Assembly (NCBI RefSeq): GCF_013408335.1
Contig: NZ_JACBZR010000001.1
Location: 1,612,001 to 1,676,000, forward strand
Direction: 5' to 3'
Origin: Nocardioides panzhihuensis
Lineage (GTDB): Bacteria; Actinomycetota; Actinomycetes; Propionibacteriales; Nocardioidaceae
DNA: 64,000 nucleotides
Shown here piece after piece: positions 26,416-34,532 of this stretch (position 1 is the first letter of the stretch; every line of letters starts with the position of its first letter). The notes beneath the pieces are model-generated. The model was given only the letters and a program-made list of their open reading frames with translations, made no database searches and was not told the DNA's origin. The position numbers and the translations under genes are program-made.

Positions 26416-27882
26416 ATGAGCGGAAACCCGAACGAGGCGAGGGTCGTGGCCGAGGTGCCGAAGGGGCTCCTGATCGCTGGTCAGTGGGCGGATGCGAGCG
26501 ACGGTGGCACCTTCGACGTGTCCGACCCCTCGACCGGGGAGGTGCTGTGCGCGGTCGCCGACGCCACCCCCGAGGACGGCCGGCGTGCGCTCGAGGCCGC
26601 GGCAGCCGCCCAGAAGGAGTTCGCCGCGACCGCGCCGCGAGCCCGGGCGGACATGCTCATGTCCGCTTTCGACCTCCTGCACGAGCGCATCGAGGACCTC
26701 GCGCTGCTGATGACGCTGGAGATGGGCAAGCCGCTGGCCGAGTCGAAGGGCGAGATCGCGTACGCCGCTGAGTTCTTCCGCCACTTCGCCGAGGAGGCGG
26801 TGCGGATCGACGGCGGCTACCAGACTGCCCCAGCCGGTGGCTCCCGATTCCTGATCACGAAGCAGCCGGTCGGTCCCGCGCTGCTGATCACGCCCTGGAA
26901 CTTCCCGATGGCGATGGGGACCCGCAAGCTCGGTCCCGCGATCGCGGCCGGTTGCACGAGCATCACCAAGCCCGCCCAGCAGACGCCGCTCTCGATGCTG
27001 GCGCTGGGCGAGGTCCTGCGCGAGGCCGGCGTGCCCGAGGGCGTCGTCAACATCCTGCCGACCACCCGGCCGGGCGAGATCACCGAGCCGCTGCTGACCT
27101 CCGGGGTGATCCGCAAGCTCTCCTTCACCGGCTCCACCGGCGTCGGCCGGACGCTGCTCGCCCAGAGCGCCGAGCAGGTGCTGCGTACGTCCATGGAGCT
27201 CGGCGGCAACGCCGGCTTCGTCGTCTTCGAGGACGCTGACATCGACGAGGCGGTCGCGGGTGCGATGGCGGCGAAGATGCGCAACACGGGTGAGGCGTGC
27301 ACGGCCGCCAACCGGATCTTCGTGCAGCGCTCGGTCATCGACGAGTTCGGGGAGCGGCTCGCCAAGGCGATGTCGGAGCTGCCCATCGGTCGCGGGGTCG
27401 AGGAGGGCGTACGCGTCGGACCCCTCATCGACGAGAAGGCCCGGCAGAAGGTGCAGAGCCTCGTGGACGACGCGGTGGCCGGCGGTGCGCGGGTGCTGAC
27501 CGGCGGCACGGCTCCCGACGGGCCGGGCTTCTTCTACCCGCCGACCGTGCTCACCGGTGTACCCGTCACCGCGCGGATGGGCACCGAGGAGATCTTCGGC
27601 CCGGTCGCACCGCTGACGCCGTTCGACACCGAGGACGAGGTGGTCACGGCCGTCAACGACACCGAGTACGGCCTGGTGAACTACGTCTTCACCAACGACC
27701 TGCGCCGTGGGCTGCGGGTCGCCGAGGCGCTCGAGTCCGGGATGGTCGGGCTCAACCAGGGCGTCGTCTCCAACCCGGCCGCGCCCTTCGGCGGCGTGAA
27801 GGCCTCGGGGCTGGGGCGGGAGGGCGGGCGTGCCGGGATCGAGGAGTACCTCGAGACCAAGTACGTCGGGATCGCGATGTGA
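26416..27882 (+). CDS. NAD(P)-dependent aldehyde dehydrogenase, succinate-semialdehyde type
   Basis: The 488-residue ALDH resembles GabD-type succinate-semialdehyde dehydrogenases. The Asn is in PWNFPM (residue 162), the general base Glu in ELGGNAGF (261) and the catalytic Cys in NTGEACTAANR (295). GGAGG at 26401 is 10 bases before ATG 26416. An upstream GntR palindrome and matching sites at neighbouring genes place it in a regulon with an MHS transporter and a 2-hydroxyacid dehydrogenase, so its true substrate may be another acid semialdehyde. It converges with gntR with a 13-base gap. Confidence 0.87.
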   Translation: MSGNPNEARVVAEVPKGLLIAGQWADASDGGTFDVSDPSTGEVLCAVADATPEDGRRALEAAAAAQKEFAATAPRARADMLMSAFDLLHERIEDLALLMTLEMGKPLAESKGEIAYAAEFFRHFAEEAVRIDGGYQTAPAGGSRFLITKQPVGPALLITPWNFPMAMGTRKLGPAIAAGCTSITKPAQQTPLSMLALGEVLREAGVPEGVVNILPTTRPGEITEPLLTSGVIRKLSFTGSTGVGRTLLAQSAEQVLRTSMELGGNAGFVVFEDADIDEAVAGAMAAKMRNTGEACTAANRIFVQRSVIDEFGERLAKAMSELPIGRGVEEGVRVGPLIDEKARQKVQSLVDDAVAGGARVLTGGTAPDGPGFFYPPTVLTGVPVTARMGTEEIFGPVAPLTPFDTEDEVVTAVNDTEYGLVNYVFTNDLRRGLRVAEALESGMVGLNQGVVSNPAAPFGGVKASGLGREGGRAGIEEYLETKYVGIAM

Positions 27883-27895
27883 CGCGAGGCGTGAT

Positions 27896-28573
27896 CTAGA
27901 CGTAGCCCGGGTCGTCGTCCTCGGCATGGACGAGGCGCCGTAGCGCCTCGTCCAGGTGCTGCTCGACGCGTCTTCGGGTCAGCCCCACATCGCCCGCCTC
28001 GATGGCGTCGACGATCTGGCGGTGCTCCTCGACCAGCTCGAGCGGCTGCCGGTAGGCGCCCTCCAGGGCGGCCAGGCACATCCTCGTCTCGACGATCAGG
28101 GTCTGCTGCATCCGGGCCAGGCGTCGGCTGCCGGAGCACTGCACCAGCACGTCGTGGAAGTGGAGGTCGGCGTCGCTCAGCGCCGTCGGGTCACCCAGCT
28201 CGAGGGAGTGGGCCATCGCGTCGCACGCTGCGCGGAGCTCGCGCAGCGCAGCCGGGACCCGCGCGCGGGCGATCATCGAGGCGGCGGCCCCCTCGACGGC
28301 GGCCCGGGCCAGATAGACGTCGCGGATGTCGGCCTCGTCGAGCTCGATCACGAAGAGACCGCGGTTGGGCTCGCTGCGGAGCAGACCCTCCTGGACCAGG
28401 CGCTGCATGGCCTCGCGCAACGGGCCGCGGCTGACCCCGAACTGGGCCGACAGAGCGGCCTCGCTCAGCTGTGCCCCGGGCGGCAGGCTGCGCTTCATGA
28501 TCGCCGTGCGGAGCTGGCGAGCGATGAGCGAGGCCGTCGACTCCCGGTGCACGGGTTCGAAGCTCGATGTCAC
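27896..28573 (-). CDS. GntR-family (FCD) transcriptional regulator
   Basis: The 225-residue regulator has a winged helix-turn-helix (LRTAIMKRSLPPGAQLSEAALSAQFGVSRGPLREAMQRL) and a C-terminal FCD domain with metal-type residues (DLHFHDVLVQCSGS; EEHRQIVDAI). GTG 28573 is chosen; the frame continues to a TTG at 28624, but that codon lies inside the operator. A palindrome in its own promoter indicates autoregulation, and three similar palindromes mark its likely regulon. Ligands of such proteins are usually small carboxylates. Confidence 0.85.
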   Translation of the reverse strand: MTSSFEPVHRESTASLIARQLRTAIMKRSLPPGAQLSEAALSAQFGVSRGPLREAMQRLVQEGLLRSEPNRGLFVIELDEADIRDVYLARAAVEGAAASMIARARVPAALRELRAACDAMAHSLELGDPTALSDADLHFHDVLVQCSGSRRLARMQQTLIVETRMCLAALEGAYRQPLELVEEHRQIVDAIEAGDVGLTRRRVEQHLDEALRRLVHAEDDDPGYV

Positions 28574-28612
28574 TGTCAACGTGGTCTCCGATGGGCGGCC
28601 GAGAAAGAGCTT

Positions 28613-28626
28613 GATTGTTGACAATC
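28613..28626. promoter_or_regulatory. GntR operator 2 (own promoter)
   Basis: GATTGTTGACAATC has perfect 6-base arms around TG and matches operator 1 at 13 of 14 positions. It lies 40 bases upstream of the gntR start. Confidence 0.7.
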
Positions 28627-28716
28627 ATTGTATGTGTCGGTCGGCAGCGAGCGGACCGACTTCGGGCGGGCCCGGGCACGTGTGACGCGCCCGGGCCGCC
28701 CGTCCGTGTCCGTCGG

Positions 28717-30081
28717 TCAGACGGTCTTGTCCAGCTCGGCGAGCTCCGCCTCGGACTCCGGCGTACCCGGGATCTCGGTGCCCCGGATCGACTTGCCCGC
28801 CGTCTCGACGACGAAGAACAGCGCGATCAGGCCGACCACGGATCCCGCGATCATGTAGTAGGCCGGCATCAGCACATCGCCGGTGGCGCCGATCAGGGCG
28901 TTGTTGACGTACAACGCCGTGCCACCGAAGGCAGCGGTGGAGATGTTGTAGCCGATCGCCATGCCGCCGTAGCGAACCTGCGAGGGGAACATCGCCGGGA
29001 AGGTCGCCGAGATGGTCGCCAGCTGGGCGACGTAGACGATGCCCAGCACCGTGAACCCGATGACCGCCGGCCAGAAGCCCTGCCCGATCAGCAGGAACAT
29101 CGGGACCGAGAGCACGATCAACCCGATGAAGGAGCCGCCCCACATCGGCTTGCGGCCGACCCTGTCCGAGAGCGCCCCGGCGATCGGCAGGAACACCAGC
29201 ATCGCGATCTGTCCGAAGATGACCAGCAGGTCGGCGTCGGTGCTGTTGAAGCCGGCTTCCTCCTGCAGGTAGGTCGCCATGTAGGCGAGCAGGGTGTAGT
29301 TGGCGATGTTGAGCGCGGCGACCAGGCCGATCAGCGTGAGGATCGGCTTGTAGAACAGCGCGAAGAGATCCTTCAGCGCGGCCCCCGCGCCGCCCTCGAC
29401 GGCGTCGTGCGACTCGAGCTCCTGGAAGACGGGCGTCTCCTCGAGCTTGGTCCGGATGTAGAGGCCGATGAGGCCGATCGGACCGCCGATGAGGAACGGG
29501 ATGCGCCAACCCCACTCGGTCATGGCGTCCTGGCCGATGAGCGACTCGGTGGTGAAGACGACGGCGATGGCGGCGGTGAAGCCGACGATGGTGCCGAACT
29601 CCAGGAAGCTGCCGTAGAACCCACGCTTCTTGTCGGGCGCGCACTCGGCCATGTAGGTCGCGGCGCCGCCGTACTCACCGCCGGTCGAGAATCCCTGGAT
29701 CACTCGGAGCAGCACGAGCAGGACCACGGCCCAGATGCCGATCGAGTCGTAGGTCGGGAGCAGGCCGACACAGAACGTGGCAGCCGCCATCAGGATGATG
29801 GTCATCGCGAGGACGCGTTGGCGCCCGATGCGGTCGCCGAGGGGGCCCCAGAAGATGCCGCCGAGCGGACGCAGGATGAACGAGATCGCGAAGGTCAGAG
29901 CCGTGCCGGCGAAGCCCTGCTCGGGGAAGAAGTTGGCGGTGATCTCGGTCGCCACATAGGCGAAGGCGCCGTAGTCGAACCACTCTGTCGCATTGCCGAC
30001 CGCTGAACCGGTTATCGCTCTGCGGAGCTTTGATTTATCGGGTTGTGCCTCGTCGGAGGTGATGGTTGGGGTTCCTGACAT
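28717..30081 (-). CDS. MHS-family (MFS) carboxylate/osmolyte transporter
   Basis: The 454-residue major facilitator protein has twelve helices and metabolite:H+ symporter signatures: GNATEWFDYGAFAYVA in helix 1, GDRIGRQRVLAMTI in loop 2-3 and STGGEYGGAATYMAE in helix 5. Relatives carry citrate, alpha-ketoglutarate, proline/betaine or shikimate. It is under a GntR palindrome at 30148-30161, so it is probably the uptake system for the ligand or substrate handled by the 2-hydroxyacid dehydrogenase and aldehyde dehydrogenase. Confidence 0.87.
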   Translation of the reverse strand: MSGTPTITSDEAQPDKSKLRRAITGSAVGNATEWFDYGAFAYVATEITANFFPEQGFAGTALTFAISFILRPLGGIFWGPLGDRIGRQRVLAMTIILMAAATFCVGLLPTYDSIGIWAVVLLVLLRVIQGFSTGGEYGGAATYMAECAPDKKRGFYGSFLEFGTIVGFTAAIAVVFTTESLIGQDAMTEWGWRIPFLIGGPIGLIGLYIRTKLEETPVFQELESHDAVEGGAGAALKDLFALFYKPILTLIGLVAALNIANYTLLAYMATYLQEEAGFNSTDADLLVIFGQIAMLVFLPIAGALSDRVGRKPMWGGSFIGLIVLSVPMFLLIGQGFWPAVIGFTVLGIVYVAQLATISATFPAMFPSQVRYGGMAIGYNISTAAFGGTALYVNNALIGATGDVLMPAYYMIAGSVVGLIALFFVVETAGKSIRGTEIPGTPESEAELAELDKTV

Positions 30082-30147
30082 TTCTTCTCACCTATTCGGT
30101 GTGATTGATGGCTGGGGACCGCGTTTGACCCACTGTGTCGACTGTAG

Positions 30148-30161
30148 GGTTGTCAACAATT
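30148..30161. promoter_or_regulatory. GntR operator 3
   Basis: GGTTGTCAACAATT contains the TTGTCAACAA core and lies 67 bases upstream of the MHS transporter start. Confidence 0.65.
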
Positions 30162-30317
30162 TGCGCCACGTCAGCGCTGTCTTTGCGCTCTGGCAGGGAG
30201 CGCTGAAGGTGGCACAGGGTGTGACGGATGGTTTATGTAAAGCCAGCACGCTACCCGAAGAGGGCTCGGGGAAGGGATAGGGGGAGGGGCACCCCGGCGA
30301 GTCGCACGGCTCGTCAG

Positions 30318-30331
30318 GATTGTTGACGATC
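30318..30331. promoter_or_regulatory. GntR operator 4
   Basis: GATTGTTGACGATC matches operator 2 at 13 of 14 positions and lies 64 bases upstream of the 2-hydroxyacid dehydrogenase start. Confidence 0.65.
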
Positions 30332-30394
30332 TCCAACCAGCCTCCTACCGTGGCCCGAACCATTGCCGAGATATCGAGCGCGACGGAGGATTTC

Positions 30395-31372
30395 TTGGAG
30401 ACGTCCCGGCGCCCTGCGATCACGATTCTCTGCCCGCCCGACGGTGACAGACCCCGCGGGATGGAGCTGCTCGAGGCCGACGCCGAGCTCACTTACGCCG
30501 ATGCCGCAGGTCTCGCCGACGCGCTCGACGGGGCCGACGCGCTGCTGCTGTGGGACTACTTCTCCGATGCCGTCCGCGATGCCTGGCCCAGCGGCGGCTC
30601 GCTGCGTTGGATCCACGTCGCCGCAGCCGGGGTCGACAAGCTGCTCTTCCCGGAGCTGGTCGACTCCGAGGTGGTCGTCACCAACGCCCGCGGGATCTTC
30701 GACCGGGCGATGGCAGAGTTCGTGCTCGGCTCGATCCTGGCCGTGGCCAAGGGCATCCACGTCAGCCACAACCTCCAGGCGGCCCGCCGGTGGCATCGCC
30801 GCGAGACCCGGCTGATCAGCGCCCAGACCGTGCTGGTGGTCGGCGTCGGCTCGATCGGCCGCGAGACGGCTCGGTTGTTGCGTGCGGTCGGGATGGACGT
30901 ACGCGGTGCCGGCCGCACCGCCCGCGGCGGCGACCCCGACTTCGGCGAGATCGTCGCGAGCGCCGACCTGGTCTCACACGTGGGCTGGGCGGACCATGTG
31001 GTCGTGGCCGCCCCGTTGACGCCTGAGACCCAGGGTCTGATCAGCAAGGACGTGCTCGCGGCGATGAAGCCGGGAAGTCACCTGGTCAACGTCGGGCGCG
31101 GGGCGATCATCGACGAGAGGGCGCTCGTCGCCGCGCTCGGCGACGGCCCGCTCGAGGCCGCCTCGCTCGACGTCTTCGAGGTCGAGCCGCTCCCAGCCGA
31201 GAGTCCGCTGTGGACGATGCCGGGGGTCGCGATCTCGGCGCACATGTCCGGTGACTACACGGGCTGGCGAGGGGCGCTGGCGGACCAGCTCGTCGACAAC
31301 GCCCAGCGCTGGCTGAGCGGTCGACCGCTGCTGAACGTCGTCGACAAGCGGCGCGGCTTCGTCGTCGGGTAG
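30395..31372 (+). CDS. D-2-hydroxyacid dehydrogenase (GhrA-like)
   Basis: The 325-residue NAD(P)-dependent enzyme interconverts 2-keto and D-2-hydroxy acids. The Rossmann motif VVGVGSIGRETARLLRAVG is near residue 150, the catalytic Arg in VNVGRGAIID, the Glu in DVFEVEPLP, and the usual His appears in ISAHMSGD. The start is TTG 30395, decided by GGAGGA at 30385-30390; a longer frame starts at a TTG inside the operator and is rejected. Its GntR-type operator ties it to the MHS transporter and aldehyde dehydrogenase. Confidence 0.85.
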   Translation: METSRRPAITILCPPDGDRPRGMELLEADAELTYADAAGLADALDGADALLLWDYFSDAVRDAWPSGGSLRWIHVAAAGVDKLLFPELVDSEVVVTNARGIFDRAMAEFVLGSILAVAKGIHVSHNLQAARRWHRRETRLISAQTVLVVGVGSIGRETARLLRAVGMDVRGAGRTARGGDPDFGEIVASADLVSHVGWADHVVVAAPLTPETQGLISKDVLAAMKPGSHLVNVGRGAIIDERALVAALGDGPLEAASLDVFEVEPLPAESPLWTMPGVAISAHMSGDYTGWRGALADQLVDNAQRWLSGRPLLNVVDKRRGFVVG

Positions 31373-31472
31373 AGGGCGGAGGCACACCCCGGCTGCGACC
31401 GGAAGGCGGCCTGATGGACGACTGGAAGCCGTACGGACCGGGTATCGGTCGGATGTCCGGGTTATCCGTCGA

Positions 31473-31478
31473 TAGGGT
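31473..31478 (+). promoter_or_regulatory. Possible -10 box of leaderless gpgS message
   Basis: TAGGGT lies 6 bases before ATG 31485 and no Shine-Dalgarno sequence is visible, as expected for a leaderless transcript. Confidence 0.35.
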
Positions 31479-31484
31479 TTGGTC

Positions 31485-32399
31485 ATGTCTTGGTTCGAGC
31501 GCAACACCCATCACTGGGACGACTGGTCGCTCGACGAGCTCGTCGAGGCCAAGCAGGGGCAGCGGGTCAGCCTCGTGGTCCCGGCGCGCAACGAGGCCGC
31601 GACCGTGGGTGACCTGGTCAGCACGCTGCGCACCAGTCTGATGGAGACCGCCGACCTGGTCGACGAGCTCGTCGTCATCGACTCCGACTCCTCCGACGAC
31701 ACCGCCCGGATCGCCTCGGACGCCGGCGCCGACGTCTACGCCTCGGCCGCGATCAGGCCCGATCTCGGCTCCTACCCCGGCAAGGGCGAGGCGATGTGGA
31801 AGTCGCAGTTCGTCACGACCGGCGAGCTCATCGTCTTCATGGACGCCGACCTGACCGAGTGGGACACCCACTTCGTACGAGGTCTTGTGGGTCCTCTTGT
31901 CAACGATCCTGCGATCGAGCTGGTCAAGGGCTTCTACCGGCGGCCGGGCGAGCACGGTCTCGACGGCGGTCGAGTCACCGAGCTCGTCGCCCGCCCGCTG
32001 CTCGCCCTGCATCGCCGGCCGCTGCGGGACCTGATCCAGCCGCTGGCGGGGGAGTGGTCGATCCGGCGCTCGCTGTTCGAGAGGCTGCGGGTCCCGGTGG
32101 GCTACGGAGTCGAGCTCGCCGCCCTCGTCGACACGCTGGACACGCGTGGGATGGACGCGATCGCCCAGGTCGACCTCGGCCAGCGCGACCACAGCCACCA
32201 GGACCTCTTCGATCTCGGCCTGATGGCGACTCAGATCGTGGGCATGATGTCGCGCCGCCTCGGGACCGGCCCGGCGGGTGATGACGTCGAGATGCGGCAG
32301 TACATCCCGATCGACGGCTCCACCAAGGTCATGGAGCGGTCCGTGAGCCTCCTGGAGCGGCCGCCGCTGCGCGACGGGTCGGGCGGTATGGTCTCCTGA
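31485..32399 (+). CDS. gpgS: Glucosyl-3-phosphoglycerate synthase
   Basis: The 304-residue GT-A glycosyltransferase (GT81) would transfer glucose from an NDP-glucose to 3-phosphoglycerate, the first step to glucosylglycerate and, in mycobacteria, methylglucose lipopolysaccharides. SLVVPARNEAATVGDLV opens the nucleotide-sugar domain, the metal motif is FMDADLTEW, and GEWSIRRSLFERLRVPVGYGVE is a family-typical acceptor region. Its stop shares one base with the folP2 start. The gpgS-folP2 pairing resembles the mycobacterial folP2-Rv1208 neighbourhood, which supports the assignment. Confidence 0.87.
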   Translation: MSWFERNTHHWDDWSLDELVEAKQGQRVSLVVPARNEAATVGDLVSTLRTSLMETADLVDELVVIDSDSSDDTARIASDAGADVYASAAIRPDLGSYPGKGEAMWKSQFVTTGELIVFMDADLTEWDTHFVRGLVGPLVNDPAIELVKGFYRRPGEHGLDGGRVTELVARPLLALHRRPLRDLIQPLAGEWSIRRSLFERLRVPVGYGVELAALVDTLDTRGMDAIAQVDLGQRDHSHQDLFDLGLMATQIVGMMSRRLGTGPAGDDVEMRQYIPIDGSTKVMERSVSLLERPPLRDGSGGMVS

Positions 32400-33259
32400 T
32401 GCTGCGCCTCGGACGACACGACTTCGGTGATGGCGAAGCGCTGATGATGGCGATCGTCAACCGCACCCCGGACTCGTTCTTCGACAAGGGAGCGACCTGG
32501 GCCGAGGACGCGGCCTTCGAGCGCGTACGTCTGGTGGCGTCGCAAGGAGCGGAGATCGTCGACATCGGCGGGATCAAGGCGGCGCCGGGGGCCGAGATCG
32601 GCGCCGCGGAGGAGAAGGCCCGGGTGGTCGACTTCGTCGCCCGCGTACGGGAGGAGTTCCCGGCGCTGGTCATCTCTGTGGACACCTGGCGTGCCGAGGT
32701 CGGCGATGCGGTGTGTGCGGCCGGCGCCGACCTGATCAACGACGCCTGGGGTGGTGCGGATCCGGAGCTCGTCGACGTCGCGGCGGCCCACGGCGCCGCG
32801 ATCGTGTGCACCCACACGGGCGGCGTGACGCCGCGGACCCGCCCCTATCGGATCGAGTACGACGACGTCGTCCGCGACGCGATCGACTCGACTCTCGGCT
32901 ACGCCCAGCGTGCCCTCGACGCCGGGGTCGCCAAGGAGTCGATCGTGATCGACCCGGCCCACGACTTCGGGAAGAACACCTTCCACTCCCTCGAGATCAC
33001 CCGCCGGCTCGGGGAGATGGTCGAGACCGGCTGGCCGGTGCTGGTCTCCCTCTCCAACAAGGACTTCGTCGGGGAGACCCTCGACCAACCGGTCGGCGAG
33101 CGACTCCTCGGCACCCTGGCCGCCACGTCGGTCTGCGCGCTGGCCGGCGCCCGCATCTACCGGGTCCATCAGGTGCCGGAGACCCGTCAGACCGTCGACA
33201 TGGTCTGGACGATCGCCGGACGCCGGCGTCCGGCGCGAGCGATCAGGGGGCTGCAATGA
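32399..33259 (+). CDS. folP2: Dihydropteroate synthase paralogue (FolP2-like)
   Basis: The 286-residue protein has the DHPS TIM-barrel fold (AIVNRTPDSFFDKG near the start; NDAWGG; a C-terminal RVHQVPETRQTVDM). The pterin/phosphate loop that reads DIGGESTRPG in true DHPS is DIGGIKAAPG here, and DPGxGFGK is DPAHDFGKN. Mycobacterial FolP2 shows the same kind of departures and is reported not to be a working DHPS. It is therefore probably a gpgS-linked paralogue of unknown role. Its ATG shares a base with the gpgS stop, and it overlaps the next gene by 4 bases. Confidence 0.82.
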   Translation: MLRLGRHDFGDGEALMMAIVNRTPDSFFDKGATWAEDAAFERVRLVASQGAEIVDIGGIKAAPGAEIGAAEEKARVVDFVARVREEFPALVISVDTWRAEVGDAVCAAGADLINDAWGGADPELVDVAAAHGAAIVCTHTGGVTPRTRPYRIEYDDVVRDAIDSTLGYAQRALDAGVAKESIVIDPAHDFGKNTFHSLEITRRLGEMVETGWPVLVSLSNKDFVGETLDQPVGERLLGTLAATSVCALAGARIYRVHQVPETRQTVDMVWTIAGRRRPARAIRGLQ

Positions 33260-33759
33260 CACGGGTGGCGCTCGTTCCGGGATGCCTGGCCCTGCTGCCT
33301 GAGAACGCCTCGCTCGAAGACCCCGTCGAGGAGCTCCGCTCCGCCTGCTTGGCGGCCGTGGCGTGGCTGGGCGAGGAGGTACGCGTGGTCGCAGGCGCGC
33401 AGGGTGCCCGGGTGGCGTCCGCGCTGCTGGCCGAGGTCGGTGCGGCTCCGACGAGCGACGCGGAGGCGGCGTACCTCATCGTCGGCAACGGCTCGGCCCG
33501 TCGCAGCGAGAAGGCGCCCGGTCACCTCGACCCGCGGGCCGCCGGGTTCGACGAGACACTCGGCAGATCGTTGGCGAAGCCCGACGCCGCCGCGCTCGGC
33601 GCGCTGGATCGTGGGCTGGCCGCTGACCTGTGGGCCGACGTCGATCCGATCGTGGAGTCGGCCGATCTGCTCCGCGGGTTCGACACGGTGGCGATCGACT
33701 ACGACGCCGACCCGTACGGGGTGCGCTACTGGGTCGCCCGCTGGGCTCGACGGGTGTAG
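33256..33759 (+). CDS. Conserved actinobacterial hypothetical protein
   Basis: The 167-residue protein begins TRVALVPGCLALLPENASLEDPVEELR and has an alternating strand/helix pattern. It resembles the class III extradiol dioxygenase LigB-like hypothetical proteins of actinobacteria, but the metal ligands of active enzymes are not evident, so no reaction is assigned. Its ATG overlaps the folP2 stop (ATGA), making it the third gene of the gpgS operon. Confidence 0.7.
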   Translation: MTRVALVPGCLALLPENASLEDPVEELRSACLAAVAWLGEEVRVVAGAQGARVASALLAEVGAAPTSDAEAAYLIVGNGSARRSEKAPGHLDPRAAGFDETLGRSLAKPDAAALGALDRGLAADLWADVDPIVESADLLRGFDTVAIDYDADPYGVRYWVARWARRV

Positions 33760-33814
33760 CCCGCCCGCCAGCGGGCCCTGTTGATCTGCCCGGTGGACCT
33801 GCCCGCCCGGCGAT

Positions 33815-34423
33815 CTACCGGCCAAGCAGGTGGGTGAGCCCCGCCGCGTACGCCTTCGGGGTCACGTCGCCGATCACGACCAGCTGCAGGATGTAGCCGG
33901 GCAGCAGGCCGGTGAGCACCATCGCGATCTTCTCGGGGTCCGCGTCCTTGCGGAACTGCCCCGCTTCGATGGCGGCCTCGGCGTAGCCCCGCCATGCCGC
34001 GCGGATGCCGCGCGCCTCGGGGGCCATCAGCGCGAGGAACTCGGGGTCGCGGGCAGCCTCGGCCCAGGTCTGCAGGGCGATGCGAGGCAGGTTGATGCCG
34101 AGCTCCTCGGAGAGGTTCAGGAGGTGCTGGGTGGCGGTCTCGATCGCCCGTTCGGGTGGGGGAGGGGCGCCGCCCGAGCCGGCCTCGACGACGAGGTCGT
34201 TGATCGCGTCCTTGATACCGGTCACCCCGGAGGAGGCGATCGCGTGGATGATCTCGTGCTTCCCGCGGAAGTAGGTGTAGACCGAGCCGGCGGAGAGACC
34301 GGACTCCCGGACCACGTCGGCCATCGTCGTCTTGTGGAACCCGTCGCGCTCCACGCAGCGCAGCGTCGCCGCGATGATCTGCTGACGTTTCTCGGTGCGG
34401 TGCTCATCGCTGACCTTGGGCAT
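33815..34423 (-). CDS. TetR-family regulator
   Basis: The 202-residue TetR protein has an N-terminal helix-turn-helix (TTMADVVRESGLSAGSVYTYFRGKHEI) and a helical effector domain with a Pro/Gly-rich insert (GSGGAPPPPE) near residue 82. It is divergent from the membrane-protein gene at 34533. The shared 109-base promoter holds two nearly identical inverted sites, which are its likely operators. Confidence 0.87.
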   Translation of the reverse strand: MPKVSDEHRTEKRQQIIAATLRCVERDGFHKTTMADVVRESGLSAGSVYTYFRGKHEIIHAIASSGVTGIKDAINDLVVEAGSGGAPPPPERAIETATQHLLNLSEELGINLPRIALQTWAEAARDPEFLALMAPEARGIRAAWRGYAEAAIEAGQFRKDADPEKIAMVLTGLLPGYILQLVVIGDVTPKAYAAGLTHLLGR

Positions 34424-34444
34424 GCGACGAAGCGTACCTCAAAA

Positions 34445-34464
34445 GAAAACGAATGCTCGTTCTT
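34445..34464. promoter_or_regulatory. TetR operator A
   Basis: GAAAACGAATGCTCGTTCTT holds a palindromic core (GAATG/CGTTC type). Read in the opposite direction, it matches site B in 17 of 19 aligned bases. It lies 21 bases upstream of the tetR start. Confidence 0.6.
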
Positions 34465-34502
34465 GATAAATCGGCGCGGGAGGAGGAGAGTGCTCCTCAA
34501 AG

Positions 34503-34521
34503 AGAATGAACATTCGTTTTT
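34503..34521. promoter_or_regulatory. TetR operator B
   Basis: AGAATGAACATTCGTTTTT is the inverted counterpart of site A, 11 bases before the ATG at 34533. Between the two sites, GAGGAG-AGTG-CTCCTC (34483-34498) forms an extra small palindrome. Confidence 0.6.
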
Positions 34522-34532
34522 AAGGAATCGCC

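Larger units (their letters stand above)
30082..30394. other. Divergent regulatory region between the MHS transporter and 2-hydroxyacid dehydrogenase
   Basis: This 313-base region holds two GntR-type palindromes, one near each gene. The middle (about 30170-30300) shows no reading frame with a domain and no clear hairpin. Confidence 0.6.
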
